Source: Actinomadura physcomitrii
GTDB lineage: Bacteria; Actinomycetota; Actinomycetes; Streptosporangiales; Streptosporangiaceae
NCBI RefSeq assembly: GCF_008923205.2
Contig: NZ_WBMS02000051.1
Coordinates: forward strand, 1-64,000
Direction of reading: 5' to 3'
Length of the DNA stretch: 64,000 bases
In this document: piece by piece, positions 17,039 through 25,204 of the stretch
Position numbering within the stretch: position 1 is the first letter of the stretch
Layout of the letters: each line of letters opens with the position of its first letter
The notes under the pieces: model-generated
What the model saw: the letters and a program-made list of their open reading frames with translations, nothing else
The model's database searches: none
What the model was told of the DNA's origin: nothing
Program-made: the position numbers and the translations under genes

Positions 17039-18106
17039 ATGAGCGGCGAGGGCGAGCGGCTGGTCTCGGCGGACGCGGAGGGCGCCGAGGAGCAGGTGAT
17101 CGAGGCGGCGCTACGGCCGAAGCGGCTCGACGACTTCGTCGGGCAGGAACGGGTCCGCGAGCAGCTGTCGCTGGTGCTGCGCGGGGCGCTGCGGCGCGGC
17201 CGCACGCCCGACCACGTGCTGCTGTCCGGCGGCCCGGGGCTCGGCAAGACGACCCTCGCCATGATCATCGCGGCGGAGCTGGGGCAGCCGCTGCGGATCT
17301 CCTCCGGCCCCGCGATCGAGCGCGCCGGGGACCTGGCGGCGGTGCTGTCCACCCTCGCCGAGGGCGAGGTGCTGTTCCTCGACGAGATCCACCGGCTGGC
17401 GCGGCCCGCCGAGGAGATGCTCTACATGGCGATGGAGGACTTCCGGGTCGACGTCGTCGTGGGCAAGGGGCCGGGCGCGACCGCGATCCCCCTCGACATC
17501 GCGCCGTTCACGCTCGTCGGCGCGACGACCCGGGCGGGCATGCTGCCGGGGCCGCTGCGCGACCGGTTCGGGTTCGTCGCGCACATGGACTTCTACGAGC
17601 CCGCCGAGCTGGAGGTGATCGTCCGGCGGTCGGCGCGGCTGCTGGACGTGGAGATCACCGACGACGGCGCCGCCGAGGTCGCCGGGCGCTCCCGGGGGAC
17701 GCCCCGGATCGCCAACCGGCTGCTGCGCCGCGTCCGCGACTACGCCGAGGTCCGCGCGGACGGCGTGATCACCCGGGACCTGGCGCGGGCCGCGCTGAAA
17801 CTCTACGAGGTGGACGAGCGCGGCCTGGACCGGCTCGACCGCGCCGTCCTCGCGTCCCTGCTGCGCAAGTTCGGCGGGGGGCCGGTGGGGCTGTCGACGC
17901 TGGCGGTGTCGGTGGGGGAGGAGCCCGAGACGGTGGAGGTCGTCGCCGAGCCGTTCCTCGTCCGGCAGGGGCTGCTGGCCCGCACGCCCCGCGGGCGCAT
18001 CGCGACGCCCGCCGCGTGGGCGCATCTCGGCCTCGCCCAGCCGGCCGCGTCGCCGATGGCCGGTACGCTGTTCGAGGTGGACGACGGCGCCGAGCGGCCC
18101 GATTAG
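17039..18106 (+). CDS. ruvB: Holliday junction helicase RuvB
   Basis: A 355-residue AAA+ motor for branch migration. Walker A is GGPGLGKTT, Walker B FLDEIHRL, sensor I GATTRAG, and the arginine-finger region PGPLRDRFG. A C-terminal winged-helix domain follows. ATG at 17039 has GGAGG seven bases upstream; a GTG at 17012 that overlaps the ruvA stop is an alternative and would add nine residues. ruvC, ruvA and ruvB form one operon. Confidence 0.95.
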   Translation: MSGEGERLVSADAEGAEEQVIEAALRPKRLDDFVGQERVREQLSLVLRGALRRGRTPDHVLLSGGPGLGKTTLAMIIAAELGQPLRISSGPAIERAGDLAAVLSTLAEGEVLFLDEIHRLARPAEEMLYMAMEDFRVDVVVGKGPGATAIPLDIAPFTLVGATTRAGMLPGPLRDRFGFVAHMDFYEPAELEVIVRRSARLLDVEITDDGAAEVAGRSRGTPRIANRLLRRVRDYAEVRADGVITRDLARAALKLYEVDERGLDRLDRAVLASLLRKFGGGPVGLSTLAVSVGEEPETVEVVAEPFLVRQGLLARTPRGRIATPAAWAHLGLAQPAASPMAGTLFEVDDGAERPD

Positions 18107-18159
18107 TGATCATGTTGTAACGGGATGGGAACTTCCCGGCGCCGCGGGTCGTCACGTCG

Positions 18160-18188
18160 TTGCCGGGGTCTCGCGTACTCTCTAGACT
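18160..18188 (+). promoter_or_regulatory. Sigma70-type promoter of yajC-secDF
   Basis: TTGCCG at 18160-18165 and TAGACT at 18183-18188 are separated by 17 bp, about 97 bases before the yajC start. A palindromic GGGAACTTCCC at 18127-18137 lies just upstream. Confidence 0.65.
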
Positions 18189-18284
18189 CCGGGACTTGGT
18201 TCCACCGTCTCCAGCCCGCGTTCCCCATGGGGTGGCCGATCCGGTCACAGGCTGGGCAAACCACATCGGAAGGATGCCCCAGTA

Positions 18285-18797
18285 ATGGGCAGCGACATGA
18301 TTTTGGCGGCTTCGTCCGGCGGCAGCGGGGGCTTCAACCTGCTGCTGCTGCTCGCCGTCCCCGTGGTGTTCTACTTCCTGCTCATCCGGCCGCAGAGCAA
18401 GCGGCGCAAGGAGCAGATGCAGATGCAGAGCGCCATGGAACCGGGTGCCCGGGTGCTGACCACCAGCGGCATCCGCGCCACCGTGGTCTCGGTCGACGAC
18501 GACGGCCTCCTGCTGGAGATCGCGCCGGGCGTCGAGGTCCACTTCGTCAAGCAGGCCGTCATGCAGGTCCTCAAGGACGACGAGCCCGAGGAGCTGGACG
18601 ACGAGGCCGACGACGACGAGCTCGAGGCGGACGAGGACGGCGAGCGCGTCGACCTGTCCAAGGACGAGCCGGCCGAGGTGGACCTGTCCAAGGACGCCGA
18701 CGGCGCCGCGGACGCGGCGGGCCTCGGCGACGAGGACGAGGACGCGGAGTCCAAGCCCAAGGCGAAGGCCAAGGCCGGGGAGAAGCCCTCGGCCTGA
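18285..18797 (+). CDS. yajC: Preprotein translocase subunit YajC
   Basis: A 170-residue membrane protein that associates with SecDF-YidC. The core is typical: a single helix LLLLLAVPVVFYFLLI (about 19-34) followed by RPQSKRRKEQ and a small beta-rich domain. The second half is an acidic tail, mostly Asp/Glu, with VDLSKD repeated twice and a final Lys/Ala-rich stretch. This tail roughly doubles the length compared with E. coli YajC (110 residues) but is common in actinobacteria. It is followed 42 bases later by secD. Confidence 0.92.
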   Translation: MGSDMILAASSGGSGGFNLLLLLAVPVVFYFLLIRPQSKRRKEQMQMQSAMEPGARVLTTSGIRATVVSVDDDGLLLEIAPGVEVHFVKQAVMQVLKDDEPEELDDEADDDELEADEDGERVDLSKDEPAEVDLSKDADGAADAAGLGDEDEDAESKPKAKAKAGEKPSA

Positions 18798-18839
18798 CGC
18801 GCCGCCGGCAACGACTCAAGGACGGGAAGAAAACGACCA

Positions 18840-20630
18840 GTGGCCTCGCCTAGCAACGTTCCCAAGCCCGGGCGCACGCTCTTCGCCCTCTTCGCGGTCA
18901 TCGCGATCCTGGCCGGCGTCGCGCTCCTGCAGGGGCAGACCAAGCCGAAGCTCGGCCTGGACCTGGCGGGCGGGACGACCGTCACGCTCACCGCCAAGAC
19001 CGAGAAGGGCAAGAACCCGCCGTCGGGCCTGATGGACCAGGCCGTCAAGATCATGACGCAGCGGGTCAACGGTCTGGGCGTGTCCGACGCCGAGGTCGCC
19101 AAGCAGGGCAGCAACAACATCGTGGTGAACGTGCCCGGCGAGGGGCAGAGCCGCGTCGTGGGGCTGATCGGCACGACCGCGAAGCTGCAGTTCCGGCAGG
19201 TGTTCGCCTACGCCGACGGCAAGCCCACGGCGGCCGGGGCGACGCCCTCCCCGTCGGCGACCCCGTCCGGCACGGCGAGCCCGTCGGGCAAGCCGACCAC
19301 GAAGCCGTCGGGGTCGCCGTCCGCGTCCGCCACGCCGCGCAAGCGCGCGGTGTCGGACGCGCTGGCGGCGCCGACGCCGAAGCCGTCCGGCTCGGGCTCG
19401 CCGTCGCCGACGGCGTCCCCGTCGGCGTCGCCGTCCTCGCCGCTGGTGTCGCCGACGCCGTCCACCGGAACGCAGACCTACCCGGGCGTCACCGACAAGG
19501 CGGTCATCCAGCAGTTCGAGTCGCTGGACTGCTACAACGGCGACCGGCACGCGCCGGGCGCCAACGACCCCAAGCGCAAGTTCGTCGCGGCGTGCGCGCA
19601 GAAGGTCGAGGACGGCCAGGTCGGCAAGTACATCCTCGGCCCGGTCCGGGTGCTCGGCGAGAACGTCAAGAGCGCGACCGCGATGCCGCCGAACTCTCAG
19701 CAGGGCCAGGCGAGCTGGTCGGTGTCGCTGAAGTTCGACGGCAAGGGCGCCAAGCAGTTCGGCGACGTCACCACCGACGCGTCCAAGGCCTACCAGAGCG
19801 ACTCGTCCTCGCCGCAGGCGCAGGTCGCGATCGTGCTCGACGGCCAGGTCGTGTCCGCGCCGCAGATCAACCAGGGCGCGATCACCGGCGGCAGCGCCAG
19901 CATCGACGGCCCCGCCGACAGCTTCACCCAGCAGTACGCGACCGACCTCGCCAACGTGCTGAAGTACGGGGCGCTGCCGCTGGAGTTCAAGCAGAGCTCC
20001 ATCGACGAGGTGTCGTCCACGCTGGGCTCCGACCAGCTGACCGGCGGCCTGATCGCCGGCGCGATCGGCCTCGGCCTGGTCGTGGTCTACTGCATGCTCT
20101 ACTACCGGGGTCTCGGCCTGGTAGCGGTGTCCAGCCTGATCGTCGCGTCCGTGATCACCTACGAGGCGGTGGTGATCCTCGGTGAGGGGATGGGCTTCCG
20201 GCTGTCGCTGCCGCACATCATCGGCCTGATCGTGTCGATCGGCATCACCGCCGACTCGTTCATCGTCTACTTCGAGCGGCTGCGCGACGAGCTGAGAGCG
20301 GGCCGCAGGCTGCGCTCGTCGGTGGAGAACGCCTGGAAGCGGGCGCGGCGCACGATCCTGGTCGCCGACGCCGTGACGTTCCTGGCCGCCGTGGTGCTGT
20401 ACTTCCTCGCGGTCGGCGGCGTCGCCGGGTTCGCGTTCGCGATGGGCCTGACCACGCTGATCGACCTCGTGGTGGTGTTCTTCTTCACCAAGCCGATGGT
20501 GGCCCTGCTGTCGCGGACGAGGTTCTTCGGCCGCGGGCATCCGATGTCCGGGCTGGACGCCAAGCGGCTGCGCCGCACCACGCAGGACGCCTCCGGCGTC
20601 GCCGCCCGCAAGACGAGCCAGGAGGCCTGA
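18840..20630 (+). CDS. secD: Protein translocase subunit SecD
   Basis: A 596-residue RND-type membrane protein that uses proton motive force to pull proteins out of the Sec channel. The first helix spans about residues 13-31, the conserved GLDLAGG is at 39-45, and five further helices lie after residue 390. The P1 periplasmic domain is interrupted at about 127-212 by a Ser/Pro/Thr/Ala-rich segment (many SPSAT-like units). GTG at 18840 is preceded by GGACGGGAAG. secF starts three bases downstream of the stop. Confidence 0.95.
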   Translation: MASPSNVPKPGRTLFALFAVIAILAGVALLQGQTKPKLGLDLAGGTTVTLTAKTEKGKNPPSGLMDQAVKIMTQRVNGLGVSDAEVAKQGSNNIVVNVPGEGQSRVVGLIGTTAKLQFRQVFAYADGKPTAAGATPSPSATPSGTASPSGKPTTKPSGSPSASATPRKRAVSDALAAPTPKPSGSGSPSPTASPSASPSSPLVSPTPSTGTQTYPGVTDKAVIQQFESLDCYNGDRHAPGANDPKRKFVAACAQKVEDGQVGKYILGPVRVLGENVKSATAMPPNSQQGQASWSVSLKFDGKGAKQFGDVTTDASKAYQSDSSSPQAQVAIVLDGQVVSAPQINQGAITGGSASIDGPADSFTQQYATDLANVLKYGALPLEFKQSSIDEVSSTLGSDQLTGGLIAGAIGLGLVVVYCMLYYRGLGLVAVSSLIVASVITYEAVVILGEGMGFRLSLPHIIGLIVSIGITADSFIVYFERLRDELRAGRRLRSSVENAWKRARRTILVADAVTFLAAVVLYFLAVGGVAGFAFAMGLTTLIDLVVVFFFTKPMVALLSRTRFFGRGHPMSGLDAKRLRRTTQDASGVAARKTSQEA

Positions 20631-20633
20631 GCC

Positions 20634-21800
20634 ATGGGGCTGCGCGCGGTCATCTCCCGGATCTACCGGGGTGAGATCAGCGCCGACATCGTCGGCAAGC
20701 CGAAGATCTGGTACTCGCTGTCCGGGGCGCTGCTGATCCTGTCGCTCGCCGGGCTGCTGGTCCAGGGCCTCAACTTCGGCGTGGAGTTCAAGGGCGGCTC
20801 GGTCTTCACCTTCAAGGCGCCGAGCTCCTCGATCGAACAGGTGCGCGGTGCCGCGACCGACGGCGGCGCGCACGACCCGATCGTGCAGAAGGCCGGCGAC
20901 GACTGGCGGGTCACCACCCAGAGCCTGTCCTCGGACCAGGTGACCCAGGTCAAGTCGGTCATCACCAAGGAGCTGAAGGTCCCGGCCAGCAAGGTCAGCA
21001 CCCAGGTGGTCGGCGCCTCGTGGGGCGGCGAGATCCAGAAGAAGGCGTGGCAGGCGCTCATCGTCTTCATGATCCTCATCATCGGCTACCTGTCGGTGGC
21101 GTTCGAGTGGCGGATGGCGGTCGCCGCCGTCGTCGCCCTCGTGCACGACCTGATCATCACGGCGGGCGTGTACGCCTGGTCCGGGTTCGAGGTCACGCCC
21201 GCGACACTGCTGGGGTTCCTGACGATCCTCGGGTACTCGCTGTACGACGCGGTGGTCGTCTTCGACATGATCAAGGAGGTCACCAAGCCGCTCGGCCCGA
21301 CCTCCAGGACGACCTACAGCGAGGCGGCGAACCAGGCGCTGAGCAGCACGCTGGTCCGGTCGCTGAACACCTCGCTGGTCGCGATCCTGCCGGTCGGAGC
21401 GATCCTGTTCATCGGCACCACGCTGTTCGGCGCGGGCACGCTGAAGGACCTGTCGCTCGCGTTGTTCGTCGGCATGATCATCGGTACGTACTCCTCGCTG
21501 TGCGTGGCGACGCCGCTGCTGGTGCAGCTCAAGGAGCGCGAGCCGAAGTACAAGCAGATCCGCGCGAACATCGCCCGCCGCGAGCAGAGCGCCAAGCGGC
21601 AGGCCAGGAGCGCGAAGGTCAAGGCCGCGACCGGGGCGTCCGGCGACGCGCCGCCGGCCGGCGAGCCCGGCGACGGCGCGCCGGACGACGACGGGTCCGG
21701 GACCCTGCCGTCCGGCGTGACCGTCCGGAAGGTCGTGCAGACGGGGCCGCGGCAGCAGCCGCGCCGCGGCACCCGCCAGCAGCGCCGCGGCGGCAAGTAG
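20634..21800 (+). CDS. secF: Protein translocase subunit SecF
   Basis: A 388-residue partner of SecD with six membrane helices and a short periplasmic loop. NFGVEFKGG and the later GYSLYDAVVVFD are the conserved SecF blocks. The last 80 residues are a basic, Pro/Gly-rich cytosolic tail (ending QPRRGTRQQRRGGK), longer than in E. coli. The gene ends an operon closed by a strong hairpin. Confidence 0.95.
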   Translation: MGLRAVISRIYRGEISADIVGKPKIWYSLSGALLILSLAGLLVQGLNFGVEFKGGSVFTFKAPSSSIEQVRGAATDGGAHDPIVQKAGDDWRVTTQSLSSDQVTQVKSVITKELKVPASKVSTQVVGASWGGEIQKKAWQALIVFMILIIGYLSVAFEWRMAVAAVVALVHDLIITAGVYAWSGFEVTPATLLGFLTILGYSLYDAVVVFDMIKEVTKPLGPTSRTTYSEAANQALSSTLVRSLNTSLVAILPVGAILFIGTTLFGAGTLKDLSLALFVGMIIGTYSSLCVATPLLVQLKEREPKYKQIRANIARREQSAKRQARSAKVKAATGASGDAPPAGEPGDGAPDDDGSGTLPSGVTVRKVVQTGPRQQPRRGTRQQRRGGK

Positions 21801-21807
21801 AGCGGGA

Positions 21808-21861
21808 CGCGCCGTGCCCGCGCCGGTCACCCACCGTGGTGACGGGCGCGGGCACGGCGCG
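21808..21861 (+). terminator. Long hairpin terminator of the yajC-secDF operon
   Basis: Outer arms 21808-21824 and 21845-21861 (17 bp, perfect) are extended by inner arms GTCACC (21826-21831) and GGTGAC (21838-21843). The structure begins seven bases after the secF stop. Confidence 0.8.
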
Positions 21862-21905
21862 GTCATGAGCGGGATCACGTGGGATTCGTCACAGGGAGTG
21901 CAACG

Positions 21906-22430
21906 GTGGACCTCGGCAAGCTGATCCAGGAGCGGATCCGCGACGTGGACGACTACCCGAAGCCGGGCGTGCTGTTCAAGGACATCACCCCGCTGCTCGC
22001 CGACCACGTCGCCTTCGCCGGGGTCGTCGACGCGATCGTCAACCACCGCGGCCGCGGCACCGTCGACAAGATCGTCGGGATCGAGGCGCGCGGGTTCATC
22101 CTCGCCGCGCCGGTCGCCTACCACTTCGGCGCGGGGTTCGTCCCGGTGCGCAAAAAGGGGAAGCTGCCGTCGCGGACGCACGAGGAGACCTATGATCTCG
22201 AGTACGGGACCGAGACGATCGAGATCCACGTCGACGCCTTCGAGCCCGGCGACCGGGTGCTGATCGTCGACGACGTGCTGGCCACCGGCGGGACGGCCCG
22301 AGCCGCCGCCGAGTTGGTCCGCCGCGGCGGCGGCGAGGTCGTCGGCCTGTCGGTGCTGCTGGAGCTGTCCTTTCTGCAGGGGCGCGGCAGGCTGGGGAAT
22401 CTGGACGTCCACTCGTTGGTTACGGTCTAG
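21906..22430 (+). CDS. apt: Adenine phosphoribosyltransferase
   Basis: A 174-residue purine salvage enzyme that makes AMP from adenine and PRPP. The PRPP-binding motif is VLIVDDVLATGG (about 117-128) and the conserved GIEARGF is near residue 58. GTG at 21906 has GGGAG seven bases upstream; GTG at 21879 is in frame but lacks a ribosome site. The apt-relA pairing is a standard actinobacterial arrangement. Confidence 0.93.
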   Translation: MDLGKLIQERIRDVDDYPKPGVLFKDITPLLADHVAFAGVVDAIVNHRGRGTVDKIVGIEARGFILAAPVAYHFGAGFVPVRKKGKLPSRTHEETYDLEYGTETIEIHVDAFEPGDRVLIVDDVLATGGTARAAAELVRRGGGEVVGLSVLLELSFLQGRGRLGNLDVHSLVTV

Positions 22431-22529
22431 GACGAAATGCCCGGCGGATACACTGGTCATCAGGGTCCGCCGGGACGGGTGCGTTCCCGCCGGCGCGGAG
22501 ACGGCGCCCGCGAGGGCTGAGGAGGCTGG

Positions 22530-25145
22530 GTGCGCGGTGAGGTGGCATCGACCGGAGCGGTGACCGACGCCGCCGTGGACGCCGCGGACGAGACCCGCCG
22601 GGAGCGGGACGCCGCGGAGCCCGCAGAGCGGACCGGTGCGCCCGCCGCCGCGCGGCGACGCCCCGCCGACGAGCCCGTCGGCCGCCCGCCCGCCACCGCG
22701 CAGGAACCCTCCGCCGCCCGACCGTCCTCGCCGCGGACGACCGCGCCGCATACGACCGCGGAGAAGCCGCAGGCCGCGACGGCCCCCGCCGAGGGGACCG
22801 CCGATGCGGCGGCCCGCCCCGTCCAGGGGCCGGCGACGCCGCCGGCGCCCGCCGCCCCGGGAGCCACCCCCTCCGATGCCCAGTCCAGGCCGACACCGGC
22901 CGCGATCCCACCGTCCGCCGCCCGGGTGCGCCGCAGGCTCGCCCGGCTGGGCGCCCAGCGGGGTCCCGCTATGAACCCGGTACTCGAACCTCTCATCAAG
23001 ACCGTCCGCAACACCCACCCCAAGGCGGACCTGCGGCTGATCGAGCGCGCCTACGACGTCGCCGCGCACTACCACCGCGACCAGAAGCGCAAGAGCGGCG
23101 ACCCGTACATCACGCACCCGCTCGCCGTCGCGACGATCCTCGCCGAGCTCGGCATGAACACCGAGACGCTGTGCGCGGCGCTGCTGCACGACACCGTCGA
23201 GGACACCGAGTACACCCTCGAGGAGCTGCGCGCCGACTTCGGCGACGAGATCGCCGCGCTCGTCGACGGCGTCACCAAGCTCGACAAGGTCAAGTACGGC
23301 GAGGCCGCCGAGGCCGAGACCGTCCGCAAGATGGTCGTCGCGATGTCCCGCGACATCCGCGTCCTGGTGATCAAGCTCGGCGACCGGCTGCACAACATGC
23401 GCACCCTGCGCTACATGCCGCGGCACAAGCAGGAGAAGAAGGCCCGCGAGACCCTGGAGGTGTTCGCGCCGCTCGCGCACCGCCTCGGGATGAACACGCT
23501 GAAGTGGGAGCTGGAGGACCTCGCGTTCGCCACGATGTACCCCAAGCGGTTCGATGAGATCGCCCGGCTGGTGTCCGAGCGCGCCCCGCGCCGCGACGTC
23601 TACCTGCAGGAAGTGATCGAGAACGTCTCCACCGACCTGCGCGAGGCCCGGATCAAGGCCACCGTGACCGGCCGGCCGAAGCACTACTACTCGATCTACC
23701 AGAAGATGATCGCGCGGGACGTCTCCTTCGACGACATCTACGACCTGGTCGGCATCCGGGTCCTCGTCGACAGCGTCCGCGACTGCTACGCCGCCCTCGG
23801 CTCGATCCACGCGCGGTGGAACCCGGTCCCCGGCCGGTTCAAGGACTACATCGCGATGCCGAAGTTCAACATGTACCAGTCGCTGCACACCACGGTGATC
23901 GGCCCCGAGGGCAAGCCCGTGGAGCTGCAGATCCGCACCTGGGGCATGCACCGGCGCGCGGAGTACGGTGTCGCCGCGCACTGGAAGTACAAGGAGGAGA
24001 CGGTCGGCGGCCGCAAGGCCGGCGACATGCAGTGGCTCCGCCAGCTCCTCGACTGGCAGAAGGAGACCGCCGACCCGGCCGAGTTCCTGGAGTCGCTGCG
24101 CTTCGACCTGTCGGTCTCCGAGGTGTTCGTGTTCACCCCGAAGGGCGACGTCATCGCGCTGCCGCAGGGCGCGACCCCCGTCGACTTCGCGTACGCGATC
24201 CACACCGAGGTCGGGCACCGATGTATCGGCGCCCGCGTCAACGGCCGCCTCGTCCCCCTCGAGTCCACCCTCGACAACGGCGACACCGTCGAGGTGTTCA
24301 CCTCCAAGTCGCCGGACGCCGGCCCGAGCCGCGACTGGCTCGGCTTCGTCAAGTCCGCCCGCGCCCGCAACAAGATCAAGCACTGGTTCTCCAAGGAGCG
24401 CCGCGACACCGCGATCGAGTCCGGCAAGGACTCCATCGCCCGCGCCATGCGCAAGCAGAACATGCCGCTGCAGCGGATGATGTCGGGAGAGGCGTTGCTG
24501 GCCCTCGCCCGCGACATGCGCTACACCGACGTGTCGTCGCTGTACGCGGCGGTCGGTGAGAGCCACGTGTCCGCGCAGACCGTCGTGCAGCGCCTCGTCG
24601 ACGCGCTCGGCGGCGTGGAGAGCGCCGAGGAGGACCTCGCCGAGATCGCCCTGCCGACCCGCCGCAAGCGGGGCCGTCCGGCGGGCGACCCGGGCGTCGT
24701 CGTCGCCGACGACCCCGACGTGTGGGTCCGCCTGTCGCGCTGCTGCACGCCGGTGCCCGGCGACGACATCGTCGGCTTCGTCACCCGCGGCCACGGCGTG
24801 TCCGTCCACCGGGCCGACTGCGCCAACGTCGCCAGCCTGAAGGCGCAGCCCGACCGGCTGATCGACGTCAAGTGGTCCCCGGGCGAGGACTCGGTCTTCC
24901 TCGTCGCGATCCAGGTCGAGGCCCTCGACCGGCCCCGCCTGCTGTCGGACGTGACACGCGTGCTGTCCGACCAGCACGTCAACATCCTGTCGGCGTCGGT
25001 CACCACCACCCGCGACCGCGTCGCCGTCTCCCGCTTCACCTTCGAGATGGGCGACCCGAAGCACCTCGGGCACGTCCTCAAGGCCGTCCGCTCCATCGAC
25101 GGCGTCTACGACGTCTACCGCGTCACCAGCGGCGCCACGCGCTGA
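22530..25145 (+). CDS. relA: Bifunctional (p)ppGpp synthetase/hydrolase RelA/SpoT
   Basis: An 871-residue Rel enzyme controlling the stringent response. After an approximately 135-residue Pro/Ala-rich, probably disordered extension come the HD hydrolase domain (HD at 220-221, LHDTVEDT), the synthetase domain with RFKD at 436-439, a TGS domain (VFVFTPKGDVIALPQGATPVDF), a Cys-rich region (SRCCTPVPGD) and a C-terminal ACT domain. The RFKD (rather than ExDD) motif is that of bifunctional Rel enzymes. GTG at 22530 has GAGGAGG close upstream. A TACACT at 22449-22454 is a possible -10. Confidence 0.95.
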   Translation: MRGEVASTGAVTDAAVDAADETRRERDAAEPAERTGAPAAARRRPADEPVGRPPATAQEPSAARPSSPRTTAPHTTAEKPQAATAPAEGTADAAARPVQGPATPPAPAAPGATPSDAQSRPTPAAIPPSAARVRRRLARLGAQRGPAMNPVLEPLIKTVRNTHPKADLRLIERAYDVAAHYHRDQKRKSGDPYITHPLAVATILAELGMNTETLCAALLHDTVEDTEYTLEELRADFGDEIAALVDGVTKLDKVKYGEAAEAETVRKMVVAMSRDIRVLVIKLGDRLHNMRTLRYMPRHKQEKKARETLEVFAPLAHRLGMNTLKWELEDLAFATMYPKRFDEIARLVSERAPRRDVYLQEVIENVSTDLREARIKATVTGRPKHYYSIYQKMIARDVSFDDIYDLVGIRVLVDSVRDCYAALGSIHARWNPVPGRFKDYIAMPKFNMYQSLHTTVIGPEGKPVELQIRTWGMHRRAEYGVAAHWKYKEETVGGRKAGDMQWLRQLLDWQKETADPAEFLESLRFDLSVSEVFVFTPKGDVIALPQGATPVDFAYAIHTEVGHRCIGARVNGRLVPLESTLDNGDTVEVFTSKSPDAGPSRDWLGFVKSARARNKIKHWFSKERRDTAIESGKDSIARAMRKQNMPLQRMMSGEALLALARDMRYTDVSSLYAAVGESHVSAQTVVQRLVDALGGVESAEEDLAEIALPTRRKRGRPAGDPGVVVADDPDVWVRLSRCCTPVPGDDIVGFVTRGHGVSVHRADCANVASLKAQPDRLIDVKWSPGEDSVFLVAIQVEALDRPRLLSDVTRVLSDQHVNILSASVTTTRDRVAVSRFTFEMGDPKHLGHVLKAVRSIDGVYDVYRVTSGATR

Positions 25146-25150
25146 CCGAC

Positions 25151-25194
25151 GGGAAGGGGGGCGGCCACCGGATCCGGTGGCCGCCCCCCTTCCC
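25151..25194. terminator. 44-bp perfect palindrome between relA and aspS
   Basis: The bases 25151-25172 are the exact reverse complement of 25173-25194. The palindrome begins five bases after the relA stop and ends ten bases before the aspS stop on the opposite strand, so it fits a bidirectional terminator. Confidence 0.85.
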
Positions 25195-25204
25195 CCGTTC
25201 CGGG

